A stretch of DNA of 64,000 nt. Origin: Macrophomina tecta. Taxonomy: Eukaryota; Ascomycota; Dothideomycetes; Botryosphaeriales; Botryosphaeriaceae. The position numbers were made by a program, and so were the translations under genes. The stretch lies in assembly GCA_024180945.1 (NCBI GenBank), contig JAKSGN010000007.1, positions 3,410,001-3,474,000 on the forward strand. The letters run 5' to 3'. Under the pieces are notes generated by a model, which was not told the DNA's origin, made no database searches, and saw only the letters and a list, made by a program, of their open reading frames with translations. Of the stretch, positions 1-11,944 are shown one piece after another. The first letter of the stretch is position 1. Each line of letters starts with the position of its first letter.

Positions 1-111
1 GCAGCCGTCCACCACACGATGACTTCTCTGCGCTTCCGTGGTATAGGCGACCCTCGGTCAGTTGTCTGTTCGGATCAGCTGGCACCGGACGTAGGCTGAC
101 AGTCGTATCAG

Positions 112-1650
112 GTCTACTGGATGCTGCCCATGTTCTTCTTGACCGCCATCGCCAACGCCGGGATCCTGGTGCCAAAGATGAACCTCATTCTCTCGCTCAT
201 CTGTCGCGAGTATTTCTCCGATAAGGCAATCCAGGATCCCACCTTCACCACTCTGCCCGTCGTGTTCGGAGAGGATAATCCGCAGTGCCGCACCCCGGAG
301 GTATCGTCGTCCGTTGCGCAGTTTACCCTGTATGGCAACCTTATTTCCGGTCTGTTGTGTGCCATTACGTCGCCCAAGCTGGGAGCGCTGTCTGACCGCT
401 ACGGTCGTCTGCACATTATTGCTATCACCAGTACTGGAATGCTGCTCGGAGAGATCGTCACTCTGTGTGCTGCTACTCACCCGGATACTATCCCCGTTGG
501 CTGGGTCCTGGTGGCCTACGCCGTTGAGGGCCTCTTCGGATCCTTTATTGCTGCCATGGCCATTGCAAATTCCTATGCAACCGACTGCATTCCCGTCGAC
601 AGACGCAGCGTTGTTTTCGGGTACTTTCACGCTGCACTCTTCACCGGCATCGCCCTTGGCCCTATTGTATCAGCGTACCTCATCGAAGCGCTTGGCTCAG
701 TCGTTTCCATCTTTTACATTGCAGCCGGTATCCATGTCACCTTCATCCTCTTCACTGCCCTTATCATTCCTGAATCCCTGACGAAGGACCGCCAAATGGC
801 CGCTCGGGAGAAGTACGCCAGCGAGCGCGCGGCCCGCGCCCCATCAGCCGACTGGATCAATCGGCTGCGCCAAATCAATCTGCTCGAGCCGCTGAAGATC
901 CTCTACCCAACGGGCGAAGGCAGCAGCCCCGCAGTCCGCCGCAACCTCCTCTTGCTGGCAGGTGTGGATACGACCGTCTTCGGAGTGCACATGGGCGCCA
1001 TGACTGTCGTCATCATATACACGAACTACCAGTTCGGCTGGACCAACTTCGAGACCAGCCGACTTGTCTCGGTGGTCAACGGCTCACGCGTCTTCTGCCT
1101 GCTGGTGCTGCTGCCACTCATCACGCGCTACTTCAAGGGCCGCCGCGCTGCTGCACGCCAGAAGAATCCGCAAATGAAGCCAACCGGCGCCGACCACTTC
1201 GATCTCGCCCTCATCCGCCTCGCCATCGCCCTCGACACGCTCGGCTACCTCGGCTACACCCTCTCCACCAATGGCAACCTCTTTCTCGCCTCCGGCGCCT
1301 TCGCCGCCGCTGGCGGCATCGGCTCTCCGACGCTCCAGAGCAGCTTGACCAAGCACGTCCCCGCTGACCGCACCGGTCAGTTGCTCGGCGCTACCGGCCT
1401 CCTGCATGCCCTAGCCAGGGTCATCGCGCCGACAGTGTTCAATGCCATTTATGCGGCGACGGTCGGCAGGTTCACGCAGCTGGTGTTTGTCTGCTTGACG
1501 AGCGTTTTTGGCGTCGCGTTCGTAACGGCGTGGTTCATTCGGCCAGGAGTGGTGCTGGATGAGCCGGAGGCGAGGGAGGTGGTGACAGGTGGTATGGAGA
1601 GGAACAGATGGACGGCGGCAGAGGCGGAGGAGGTGGATCCTGAAGTTTGA
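112..1650 (+). CDS. MFS transporter, DHA1/TCR-like (5' end outside window)
   Basis: Multi-pass membrane transporter of the major facilitator superfamily, probably a proton-driven exporter at the plasma or vacuolar membrane. The frame opens with VYWMLPMFFLTAIANAG just after a likely 3' splice site (GCTGAC branch at 95-100, CAG ending at 111). It carries the MFS motif A region (SPKLGALSDRYGRLHI) after the second or third helix and a hydrophilic central loop (KDRQMAAREKYASERAARAP), then a second half with several more helices. The style recalls the yeast YCR023C/tetracycline-exporter-like branch. The first ATG in this exon (121) would leave the N-terminus short, and no upstream frame in the 1-111 stretch joins cleanly, so the first exon(s) probably lie left of the window. 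The substrate cannot be read from sequence. Confidence 0.85.
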   Translation, partial: VYWMLPMFFLTAIANAGILVPKMNLILSLICREYFSDKAIQDPTFTTLPVVFGEDNPQCRTPEVSSSVAQFTLYGNLISGLLCAITSPKLGALSDRYGRLHIIAITSTGMLLGEIVTLCAATHPDTIPVGWVLVAYAVEGLFGSFIAAMAIANSYATDCIPVDRRSVVFGYFHAALFTGIALGPIVSAYLIEALGSVVSIFYIAAGIHVTFILFTALIIPESLTKDRQMAAREKYASERAARAPSADWINRLRQINLLEPLKILYPTGEGSSPAVRRNLLLLAGVDTTVFGVHMGAMTVVIIYTNYQFGWTNFETSRLVSVVNGSRVFCLLVLLPLITRYFKGRRAAARQKNPQMKPTGADHFDLALIRLAIALDTLGYLGYTLSTNGNLFLASGAFAAAGGIGSPTLQSSLTKHVPADRTGQLLGATGLLHALARVIAPTVFNAIYAATVGRFTQLVFVCLTSVFGVAFVTAWFIRPGVVLDEPEAREVVTGGMERNRWTAAEAEEVDPEV

Positions 1651-3742
1651 GTGATTAGGTGTGTTGAACTTGTCCTGGTTTCTTTTCCACGTTTTTCATT
1701 TTAGTAGCTGGTTGGCGGGTCTGGTTGGATGGCAATGGGAATCGCTCTTTTCTTTCGGCATGTCTTGGGGAGAGGTATTGTGAGTTTAGATAGACTGTAC
1801 TGTTTTGTGTGGGTATGGGAAGCCAAAAGAGTCGAAGGCTCTGTTAACGACTATTGGAACGGCAATGTTTGTTCACCAGACGGATGGAATTTGGGAGGCG
1901 ACCCTACCCTTTTTTTTTTTTAAAAAAAAAAAAAAAAATCTGCAGGTTGCACCGGAGACATCAGCGACCTATTTATTTCCTTCAGTCTGTCTGTGGGAGG
2001 TGAGGAGTGGGGGGTTTCAGGTGCTAGGATACGTGTAGAGGGAGGGTATGGGGAGTACTTTTATCTGGCTTGCGCGTTGGTTGTGTGCTGCTTAGAAAGG
2101 GCCGCGCTAGGTGGGCCTGACTGGATGGATGGTTGACCGGTTGACTGGGAGTCTTTTGTTTTTTTTTAATCAATGAATAGCCCTGCCGCGTTCACCTTCT
2201 CTCCTTCTTTTCTTTTTTTCCCCCCCTCTAACCGTTAAACTCAACGCTACATGACAGAGTATACAGGAGAATATTTGCACATGAGTGTTTTCTGACTAGT
2301 AGCGCGCTTCGCTGTTGAACCTACTCGGCGCTTCTCATTTGTTCGCCGGCGAGAACAGAGTTGCACGCGGTCGTTTTATATGGGGTTTAGAGTTCTGTGC
2401 TTGATCATGAGGTCGGTCGCGAGTGAGACCGGCTGCTGTGCTTATCATGATTGGAAGCGTCGTGCATCATCATCATCATCGGCTTGGTTTTTTGTTTTTG
2501 TTTTTTTTTTTTTTTTTTCGAGGTTGGGGATGTGTGCGGCTGCGCTGTCATTTTGCACCTACGCTCTCTCTCTCTATCTTTTGTGTTTTTCTATGAATTG
2601 GAGACGGGCCGTGGGCATGGCGGCGGGTGGCTGTGCTTGGCCTTTCTGCATGTGAGACGGTTGGTAAAGTATGTACATATTTCCTATTTCTCGTAGCGTT
2701 TGTATGTTTGCGGAACGCTGGAACTGGCATCGCTTTTGTGGGGGGGTTGGGGGGGGGGGGAAGAGGCTAAAAAAAAAATATAAAAAAAAAACGTAGCACT
2801 GTGTGACATTGGCCTGGCCGTCCTCTCGCAGCTTGTGATGGTGGAGTGGGCGGCCCCCACAAACTGGCTGGCTCTTTCCCGGGTAGCGGCACTGCTGCGC
2901 GTGCGACCGGAGCTGCGGAACTCTTGGGGTGGAGGAGAACGAAGTCTGCCGCGGCTTCGCCTCAACAAGAGTCGGGAGTTGTCGGAGAACGTTGAGCGTT
3001 CATAAGGACGGCGGTACCTCACTTCTGTCTTGCAAGGCCGTCTCACCATTTCGCTATCGCTTGGGCTCACGGTAGCATTTGACACGGATATGGATTTTGA
3101 CTTTGTCTGACTTCATTCGCGTAGGAGTACATGAAGCTGTGGAAGAGGCAATGGAAACAAAGGAACAATATGGTATGTATCTGACACGCTTATCTCATCT
3201 ACTCTAGGTACGATAGAGCAATGCGTAGCAGTATTTATGGATATGTGAAAGGAAAGACAGGCCCATCCGTCCGGTAACAAAACGCCGATCGAAAAGCACG
3301 TCAAAAGCCAAGATAGACGAAAAACGATTTACCTCGAAACGCCGACAACACTACGTGGTCGTTGGTTGATGATGGGTTTCTTCCCGCTTCAGAAAGAGAT
3401 GGGTTGAAGGAATGGAAGAGCGGGTTATGTGTGTTGTAGTTGTCGCGCATGGGAAGTAAGATGGGGCCCAGTCTCGGTTCGCCCAGGTCCACGACTGCGA
3501 GAGGAAAGGCCCAACGAGGGACCAGTCCGTCTCCGTCTCGTTGTTCGTCTCGTTAGGTCGCCGTTCGTTCGCCTCCATTCATCGACATCTCCTGCGGTCT
3601 TGTCAGTGGGCTATTACGCTGAAGTGTTGCGTGGTCGGCGGAAGGGTTGTCCAGGTCACAAGAGGTGGATATCCAGTGCGATGGTGGGGAGAATATCAAA
3701 GAGCAACGGAGTCTTACCTCAATCATTTCTTCGCCGACGCGC
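1651..3742. other. Intergenic region, no convincing gene
   Basis: About 2.1 kb after the first MFS gene. It is rich in homopolymer and simple tracts: poly-T/poly-A at 1910-1938, TCA repeats near 2467, poly-T at 2500-2518, G and A runs at 2743-2791. Short open frames on both strands have no domain features and contain these tracts. I see no gene, tRNA or transposon here. Confidence 0.6.
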
Positions 3743-4063
3743 TTAGAAGTTACCACCGCCACGGCCCCTCGTGCCGAGCCTGAGCAGCGCCCTCGCGCTT
3801 CCGATCCAGCCGTGGGCCGAGCCAGCGCCCAGCTGGCTACCGGCAGCAGCACCAGCAACGGCAGCCGTACCGGCACCCACGGCGGCAGCGTTGGTATGAG
3901 CAAGCGCACGCTGCTCAGCCCGAGCCTGTGCCCTGGCGGCGCGGCGTGGGAAGATCATGGGGCCAAAATAGCGAGCCGGTAGATAGGCGGCAACGCCAAA
4001 GGCAGCGGTGTTGAGGCCGAGGGCCATGAGCTCAGAGGAGGTGTGGAGGAGGGCGGGGCGCAT
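3743..4063 (-). CDS. Possible small Ala/Arg-rich protein, function unknown
   Basis: A 106-residue open frame that I do not recognise. It starts MRPALLHTSSELMALG, has a short hydrophobic stretch (NTAAFGVAAYLPARYFGPMI), then an Arg/Ala-rich segment (RRAARAQARAEQRALA) and an Ala/Gly-rich segment. The hydrophobic start with an Arg-rich follow-on would suit a small mitochondrial or membrane-associated protein, but this is inference. A good splice donor (GAG/gtaagac, near 3712 on the minus strand) lies just past the stop in another frame, so the real 3' end may be spliced. The upstream sequence on the minus strand is pyrimidine-rich, as expected for a fungal leader. Confidence 0.4.
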   Translation of the reverse strand: MRPALLHTSSELMALGLNTAAFGVAAYLPARYFGPMIFPRRAARAQARAEQRALAHTNAAAVGAGTAAVAGAAAGSQLGAGSAHGWIGSARALLRLGTRGRGGGNF

Positions 4064-7000
4064 GGTGATGGCTTGGTTGTTGTTTGAGTGGAGAGTGGAG
4101 AGTGTTGGACAGGTGTTGTGACTGAGGAACCTTGATCTGCCGTGGAACGGTCGAGAAGGGAGGACTCAGAAAGAGGGGTAAGGAGGATGCGGAGTGAGAA
4201 CCAGTCAGGAAGAAGTAACTGGTACTTGGTAGTAGTAGTTCAATAGAGGTAAGGCTGATGAGGCTGTCTCTCTTGCAGACGGGACGGGGGGCGTTGGAGG
4301 AGGAGAACAAAGGCAGCAAGAGGAGGGGAGAGTGCTGGTAGGTATCACCTGGTTGTCACCCCTTCCCTCCCCTCTCTGTCTCTTATAAAGGGTGGCTAAA
4401 GCAGCCATCAGCCGGGCCTGCCGGCACAGGTACGTACCTCGAGTTCGGCGACACCGCATTGGACGGGGGTCAGCGCTGGGGAGCCCAACCGGCCAACCAG
4501 TCAACCTTGTTGCGGTAGTGTGGCAGTGGCGTGAACACGCAGCTCGCATCCAGCGCTCAGCACAGTCACGAGGGCCTGCTGTGAGTGGTCAAGAGGAGGG
4601 CCTCCTGGCCTTCCCCGCATTTTTGGTGAAAGCGCCCCCGCTTTCCAGCCGTCCCGCGAGTCTGGGGCCGCCCGCAACCCCCTGTCGTGCGGCCACAAAG
4701 GGAAGGCAAGTGCGAGGCCATTGGCTGATGGACTGCTGATCCGAGTCTATTGTGACACCCGCCTCCCTGCCGGATATGCCTGGGCTTGCGCAAACACACG
4801 TCCCGCAAAGAGGAGAAGCGACGGTCGTTCGTCGTCCGGGCTTCGTCTGGCAATCCTGGTCGGTTCGCTGCTTTAACGCCCGCGTCGTGATTGGGCCGCC
4901 CCGACGCGAAGCTGCAGCTGATTGGCCGCGTTTCGTCTGGGGGGTGCTGCGCGCTGCACGATTGCGACGGCCCTTCCTGACGGTGGTGTGACCGGTAGGT
5001 GCAGAACTGCGGTGTCGTTCTCGGTGTAACACATATAGCTTCGAGTTGCCGCCGAGCGATATGAAGTCGTGCGCTGGTGGTGTGCTCTTCGAATGACCGA
5101 TACTGAAGCCGGAGATGGCCTGCTCTGAGTCTGGTGTTGTTTTTGGCGCACTCCGCTCCCAACGATGCAGTACTTGACCACGACGTGCCCGCGCCTTCCG
5201 CCGCAATACATCGTCTTTCACCGTAGCCGGCGGCGCACGGTTTCCGTCAAACTACCACGCACCGCCAACCGTTTCAAGGAGTCTTCAGGGAAATCGCTCC
5301 GCTCGGCGAGTAGCAGCCAGTCGGCGACGCGAGTCACTTGCCTGCGAAAGCGCCGACTGCAAACCTGGAGATCGAGGCCGTTGTGTCTCTGTGGCGTGAG
5401 GCACACTTCAACGTTTGGGGACCGTTTCTGCACAGCACGTTTTCGGAAGCCACGTGAGGGGTAAAACTGGATCTCCTCCCACTCCCAATCCACGCATCTC
5501 GCTCTTCTGTGACGAGATGAGATGAGCTGCGATCTCCCTTGCTTTAGTAAGTGGGGTACCGATGCACTCCTACCGGTACATCTTTCTACAAATGATCAAG
5601 ATGAAGCTGCCTCCGCCCATAGCTATACCGAAATTGGTCTCCTGCAGAGTCTTAAATATGTATGTGAGCCGCAATCCGGCATTGCTGCGGCTCTGACATG
5701 TCTTCATCCGGTGACATCAACCCATTCTGTTCTTCGCCGAGTAGTAGCGGCCAGGAAATAGCTTACCAGGAAATCCTTGAACGGATGTTGCGGCTCTCCA
5801 ACACACGACAGTATCACGTCACTGGAAAGCTGCTCGAATGTCGACGGAAAGGCAAGTCTTTACCAAAAAGACTGTTGGTGAATCGGGGAGAAATGCGGAG
5901 AAGTTACTTGCAGGAATTCCAGCAATCGTGCATAATAAACATAGTAGGAAGACTGCAAAGCGATCGAGGCCCAACCTGAATATCTGTTGCTCGCGGTCTG
6001 CTCTCTGAAGTTCCCTCGCCTAATCATTTACCAACCAAAGGAGCGTAAAGGGGCGCACACTGTCGTCCACACCTCTCGGTCCTTCTACGGACACGCCTGA
6101 GGCACACTTTTGCCTAAGGCAGCAACAGCTTACAAAGCGTAGATTCGTCCCACAATTCGAGCAGTCAAGCACTAAAGACGTCATGTCCCCGGCAGAGAGT
6201 TCGGGGTCCTCTTCACCGTTCTGGTTGCGCCTCGCGCGGTCAGCAGAGAAGTTGCCTGCTGGCGTCGATCCACTAAGAGGTCGACGGCGACATTGAGGCT
6301 TCTCACACACATGCACTTGATCTTCCCGTGCCGCATGCAGTCTCCTCGCCTTTTTTTTTTTTTTTTTTTTCGGCAGCTGAGTATTGTTTCCGACTTCGTG
6401 ATCTCATATTGGTCAGCATTGAGCTTTTCTGAGCCGCCAGATTGCGGCGGAGGTCGGAGGCCGCCCGAAGCCAAGCCATTTACGCTGTGAGATTGATGGC
6501 GCGTTTCTTACAAAAGCATGAATCAGGCAAACGGCGCCATTTGGTAATGGTGGCTTCAAAAAACAACGCCCCGGGCGCTATCGCTTGCTTTGCCGCGCGC
6601 ATGTAAATCGCCATTTTGCTTTTACGGGGTTAGTGTTGTTGTTGTTGTGGGGGCCGAGGTGTATAGTGCGGCCTCCTTCTCGCCGTCATGCATATATCGC
6701 GCATTCCAAAGCAAGTGGAGAGTTTCGGTTGCCTTGTTGCTGCCTGGCGAGTGGCTGCGGGGATAGGAGAGTTGATGATGAGGTTGGGGTGGTACGACGG
6801 CGTTGGACAGGAATGAAATGAATGCCAACTGCAGTGATCAAACACGCGCGGACGCAAGCTTTCATCGAACAGCTGGCCTGTCTGGCGTCCAATTTGCACG
6901 GCGCTCGATGTTGTCTGGCGGGTTTTTGGCGTGTGTGCCCCAAAGACAGCTGAGAGGCGCAGCAGAATGGGGGCCGAAATCCCCATCAAAAAGTTGTGTG

Positions 7001-10000
7001 CGCATATTTGGTCGGCGAGGCAGCAAGCGGATCAGTGAGACGGCGGCCCGCCCTGGAAGCTTCCCATGCCTCGGACAGCAAAGCTGGGAAACGGCTACAT
7101 GCAGACCGAGGAGCCTAGTGATCCTTCAACGCGTGCGCGTTCGGCATTCGGGACAGGAGGTGGACACGTCGCCACGGGAGTCGGGAAGCTGCTGATGACG
7201 GAAAGCAAAGCGTGCAAGAAGACCCCTTACCCGAGCCGTGCTTCCGGATTGGGCGGGTTCTCGTGCAACTCTTCGCGGCCGCCCATTGGGCTTTTGGAGA
7301 AGCACCGGTCAAGTGAAGGGAACGAGCCGCGAGACGCTATAAAGCAAAGCAAGGCGTCCTCTCGTCTTTAGCCACTGTCCGCCTCCTCGCGTTCCACGCC
7401 CTGACCTGCGACACGGCAGTATTGCCCGTTCCTGATCTCGCAATGGCATTCCGACGCTCGGAAGGCCTCTGCATGAGGCACACGAGCCGCTCAATCGCTG
7501 TTTATGTGCCCCGGAGTATCGGCCTGGATGCAGCAGGCCGACGGCTGCCCACTCTCCAGGATCTTCACCCTGGACCATTATGATGAGGAGCAGAGGAGAC
7601 ACTTCCTGGCCCTTATCGCTGCCTCTGTGTTGCAGCAAGTCTCCCCTTGATCCACTCGTTCTCGTCAGTTTTGGACTTGCCTGCATTCGTCGCCTTGTTT
7701 TCTCGCACCCTGTTTCATTCGCCGGGCCTTCCCCATGGCGTTTTCCTGTCGTCGTCGCTGCAGTCGTCTTTGCATCCGTCTTCCCCTTCGTTACCACGTC
7801 CGCGGTCATTTAACCTGCATCCGCCGGTGCAATTTCCCTCCTGATGCATTTTCAGGCAAACTTTTTCTTTCTCCGCACTTGCGGAGCCAGGTCCAATTCT
7901 ATCATCTTCGCCTGCATCGTCCGCGTCCCACACCCCGTTGCCTTGAAATCCTTCCTCTCGCTCATGACCCTGCCGCCCGCCTCTCAGAAAAGGCCAGCCT
8001 TGTGATGTGCTGGCACGTGTCGTTCTCCCCCTCTTCTACTCTCAGCAAATGACGTTCTGACATCTAAGCTAGCCTATTTGTGTCTCCCGATGAATCGGTC
8101 AGCCACATGTTTATCTCATCACTTCTCACCTGTATGCCCCGACCAGGGCCTTATCCACAAGCCACCAATCACATTTCTCGTGTTTGGCACGACATTGGTT
8201 TTCCCCTCGCCTGGGACCTACCCCTCTATATCACAGAAAGAGATGGTCACCGGGTCCGCGTACCACTGCATATGACTGATTTGATTTCGCGCTTTCAGGC
8301 AGCCTCAGGCGCCGATTGGGTTGCTCGTTACACACCACGACTACAGCTAAAAGGGCCACACGCACACAGCTATCAGATGCCACAGCCCGGCTCGTGCTGG
8401 TGCGGTACCGGCCGACATACGACAGGAACCACGCCCCGTCGGCTGCTCCCGTATGCAGCCGGCCCCCCTCTTTCTCTTCCCACTTTGATGTATCTTGCCG
8501 AGGATGATGATTGATGATGATGATGAGGATAAGGGTCATGGTGATCCAACCTCAGATGACACCCGGGCAAGGCAGCAGGGCCAAGGCTGACGGGAAGGAA
8601 TCCTTCCCTCTTTCTCGCCTATCGAAGCGAGGAAAAGAACGCTTCTAGACAAGATCCAGGGATCTCATCAAAGGGCGATTGATCGGTCTTTTTTTTTTTG
8701 TTGGATGTGTGCGTGCATGCGTTCCCACAAGCAAGACAAGGCTGCTGACGACCGAAGATGATGATGTCGTCGTCCGCCATCGTTCCTTTCCTTTTAAAAA
8801 AAAAAAAAAATGTGATGAAGCCGCAAGAAGGCGCCTGCAGTCTGCCGTGTTCCGGCAATAGGTGAGCAACGCACATGCAGTCATCTAAGCACGATCTGCT
8901 ATTGCTGCTGCCTCTTCCCCCGCCCAGGTCCCTTGGCTCCTTTGCGTTTGGCGTGGCTGGAGTGTTGTTGTTGTTGGAGTTGGACGGACGAATGCTTGCT
9001 GTTTTGTTTGCCTTCTTATTCTCTTGTCCGACTGTGCATCACACCTGTTAAACCCTTGTCTATAATGACCTCCTGTCGTACTTTCGGCTCCTAGGAAGGG
9101 GGGTAAGCCCGCGAATATTTCACGCGTAATAAGGCGGCGGCGAAAGGGCGTCCCAATACCGACAGAATACTGTCTGATATTTAATTGAATGTGTCTGTAC
9201 GTGTGTTTCCACAGGGTTTGGATGAATGTCCCTCGCTATTTTCGGTTCCCGTGTTTGTAAGTCGTGCAAGAGGAACAAAAATGGTGATCGAGTGGAAGCA
9301 ACGGTTAGTAATATTATTCTTATTCCCGTTTGTTCGGCAGGGAAGCACGAAGAAAAAAGGCACAAATTTCGGCCGAAAGGAATAAGCCGTACGCAGGAGC
9401 TTGTTCCGGTAGCGATTTTTTCTTTATTTTCTGTGATTCTTCGGAAACCGAAGTTTTCGTACGGAGCTGCCTCCATGGCAGGGCAACCAAAGCACCCATC
9501 ATCCCTTTTCCTATCATTCTAGCAGCATACATCTATGCACGACCTAATACTGCATGGCTGGGGACTGCGTCAGATGCATTAGCTCCGTTCTGTGCGACAC
9601 TCGATTTTTGCCTGCTGCCTTGCGGCCCGCTTTTTGCGCGCTGGCATGGAGGTTGGGAGGATGTTCTTCTCTTGTAAAGGTGGTGACTAACACAGGCACT
9701 AGCACCGTGCTTGATTCAGAGGTAGATCGACGTCTATCGAGCTTAACGGCACTTCGTGGAGATGCTCGAGGCAGTCACGAAGAGGGATATAGCGGGCGGG
9801 GGAGAAGGGGAGCGGTTGTTGGTCCGATTGGAAGGATTCTAGCCCCATCATCAACATAAAACCAGCCGCGGCACCCGCCCGCGATCCCTCTTTGCACGAG
9901 CCGAAGGATCGGTGGCCCAAAAGGCGGCATTGGACACTGCTGGCATGATGGTCACGGGCAGTGGTCGGTCCGTGAGATGCAGGATGGTGGATATTGCGTC

Positions 10001-11328
10001 TGACCAGAATCCTAGTTTTCGCCTTGCTTCGGGCGAAGGAGGCAACGCGAGCGGGCACAGCGAAGGAATGTTGATGAGTAGACCGAGCATTGGCCAGAAG
10101 CCGAACTCATGGGATCGAGAATGGATTGGAATCGAATGGTGAGCAGAATGAGGCTGAGCATTGGGATAGAACACGATAGGGGAAATGCGCCGAGTGACGC
10201 TCTTCGCGTGGTAATCTTATTGATTGCGACCCACCTACTCGTGGAAGCTGCTGTTATTCTGAGGCATGCTGCTATGCTTAGGTTGTTGTTCCAGACTGGC
10301 TGAGTCGTAATCAGCACAGGCTTGATTTGTCGCGCAAAGGGAAAAAAAAAAAAAAAAAGCCGAAAGCGAAAGCTGGGGAATTCTGCTCTGGCCGTAAGGT
10401 GCCCCGTGTGAGACTCTGCATTTCGGAGACGGTGAAGAGGACTGGCGAGTGGAGACTGAAAACTTGATTCTGTTCTGAGGCGGCCACGCATGCTGCCTCG
10501 TCAGGAGAGAGTGAGAGATGATGAGATGGTTTGCCTGTTCTCGTTTTCTTCGGCAGGGCGGGCTCGGGCCTTCCTGACTCAGTGTAGCAGGGCGCCGTCA
10601 GCGGGTTCGTCACGCATTGAGGCTTGTGGTAGAGGTTGACGGATGCGGCCGCAACCGACGATGCTTTGTGGTGCCGGCTGTGAAGAGGCTCCGGGAGAGA
10701 GAGAGAGAGAGAGAGACAGAGAGAGCGCGCTGGGGCGACAAGAATAGCATATTCACGTGGAGGAGGAGGCGGCGGCGCAAAGGCGGGATCCACAGACAAA
10801 AGCGGCAGGGCCAGAGATGAGAAAGCGGGCCCCCGGTGAGCATCGCGTATGGATTGCGCAAGGCAGAGTAAGCGCGACGCGATGGAGAGAGATGGCGGGC
10901 GGTCAGCTTAGGCCATAGCGGTAAGGAAGTGAGCTGTCATCCTCTTCACGGTGTTGTTGGCCACAATGTGCAGGTTGCCGTTTGCAGCTAGCAAGGCCAA
11001 GGACGAGGCCGAAAGGCGGAGGCGGAGGATGGTTTTGGGTTGGCTCTAGGCAGCAGCGGACGATGGAAGAGAGACACGACGGTGATAAGCCATGCGCTGA
11101 CGGGGCCACGACATCGCGTCCGCAATGCACGCCGGGGCCGCGCTGCTCGCTCGCATGGCCGCCGGCAAGCTCGCACGGCGTCGTGCGGCCTCACCGGTGC
11201 ATTTTGCAAGCCTGCTTGCGTGCTGGCCCATTGCGAGTGAGGCTCGGGGTGTGGCTGGCGATCGGCGCGTCCGGAGAATTGGGCGTGCGGCTGCTCGGTG
11301 GAGGCCGAGCCTGTCGCGGTTGCCATTC

Positions 11329-11365
<37 letters not shown>

Positions 11366-11944
11366 AAGCAAGCCGCCCGCCGCCAGCCAGGCAGCGGCGC
11401 GAGGCAGCGGGCGAGAGTAATATTTCTTGATATACGGGAAATATGCGGCTGAACGGTTTTGTGCGCAGGGGGCGCTGAGCCGCAAGCGCAGGCAGCAATA
11501 ATGCGAACCGCCAGCAGGCAACCATCCTGCACCCCTGTCTCTAGCCCCAAAGCCCAAAGAACCTGCCCGGCGGACCCCACGGCAGGAGGGAGACACTTGC
11601 GCACCGCTGCTGTTGTATATATGCGCCGCCAGGCGCTGAGATGCCGCCCGCCGCGACGACCGTGATCGATATCCCCCTACCGTCTCTCGCGTCCCTTGTC
11701 GCCCCCAGGCCCCGACAAGGCGGTTCCTCGGCTGTGTCCGGTCTAGCGCCAGTCAACGTCACCTCGCAGCCCTGCCGCCAGCACCCTCCGCCGCTCAGCC
11801 CGCGTGCCCCACGCTCCCATCAAAACCACCGCTCGAATCCTCACCCAGCGCCGATGCTTTGTCGCACTTGCCCCAGTTCTGCCCCCGACGCCTGCTTCCT
11901 ACCCGGCGATCCCAGAGGCCCGTGTTGACTGCGACCACCTTAAC
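4064..11944. other. Gene-poor region of about 7.9 kb
   Basis: No open frame here shows recognisable domains. Many overlapping frames exist because the DNA is GC-rich. A TATAAA at 7338-7343 is followed by a pyrimidine-rich stretch and a 46-codon ORF (ATG at 7443), which could be a promoter with a leader or non-coding transcript reading right. Simple repeats: poly-T near 6352-6370, poly-A near 8796 and 10340, a GA repeat at about 10694-10716, and a CCAG repeat at about 11330-11365. Parts may be long 5' leader or promoter of the gene starting at 11945. Confidence 0.5.
11330..11365. repeat. CCAG tetranucleotide microsatellite
   Basis: About nine tandem CCAG units, decaying into CAAG at the right end. 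It lies in non-coding DNA about 600 nt upstream of the Est1-like gene. It reads as Pro-Ala-Ser-Gln-type repeats in any frame and so inflates false open frames on both strands. Confidence 0.9.

Noticed and set aside
4566..5221. Two overlapping minus-strand frames of about 200 codons
   Set aside because: They overlap each other in different frames, have no motifs, and no splice pattern supports either.
7309..7809. 166-codon minus-strand frame
   Set aside because: Low-complexity Thr/Arg/Gly-rich text opposite a promoter-like pyrimidine-rich stretch, with no motif.
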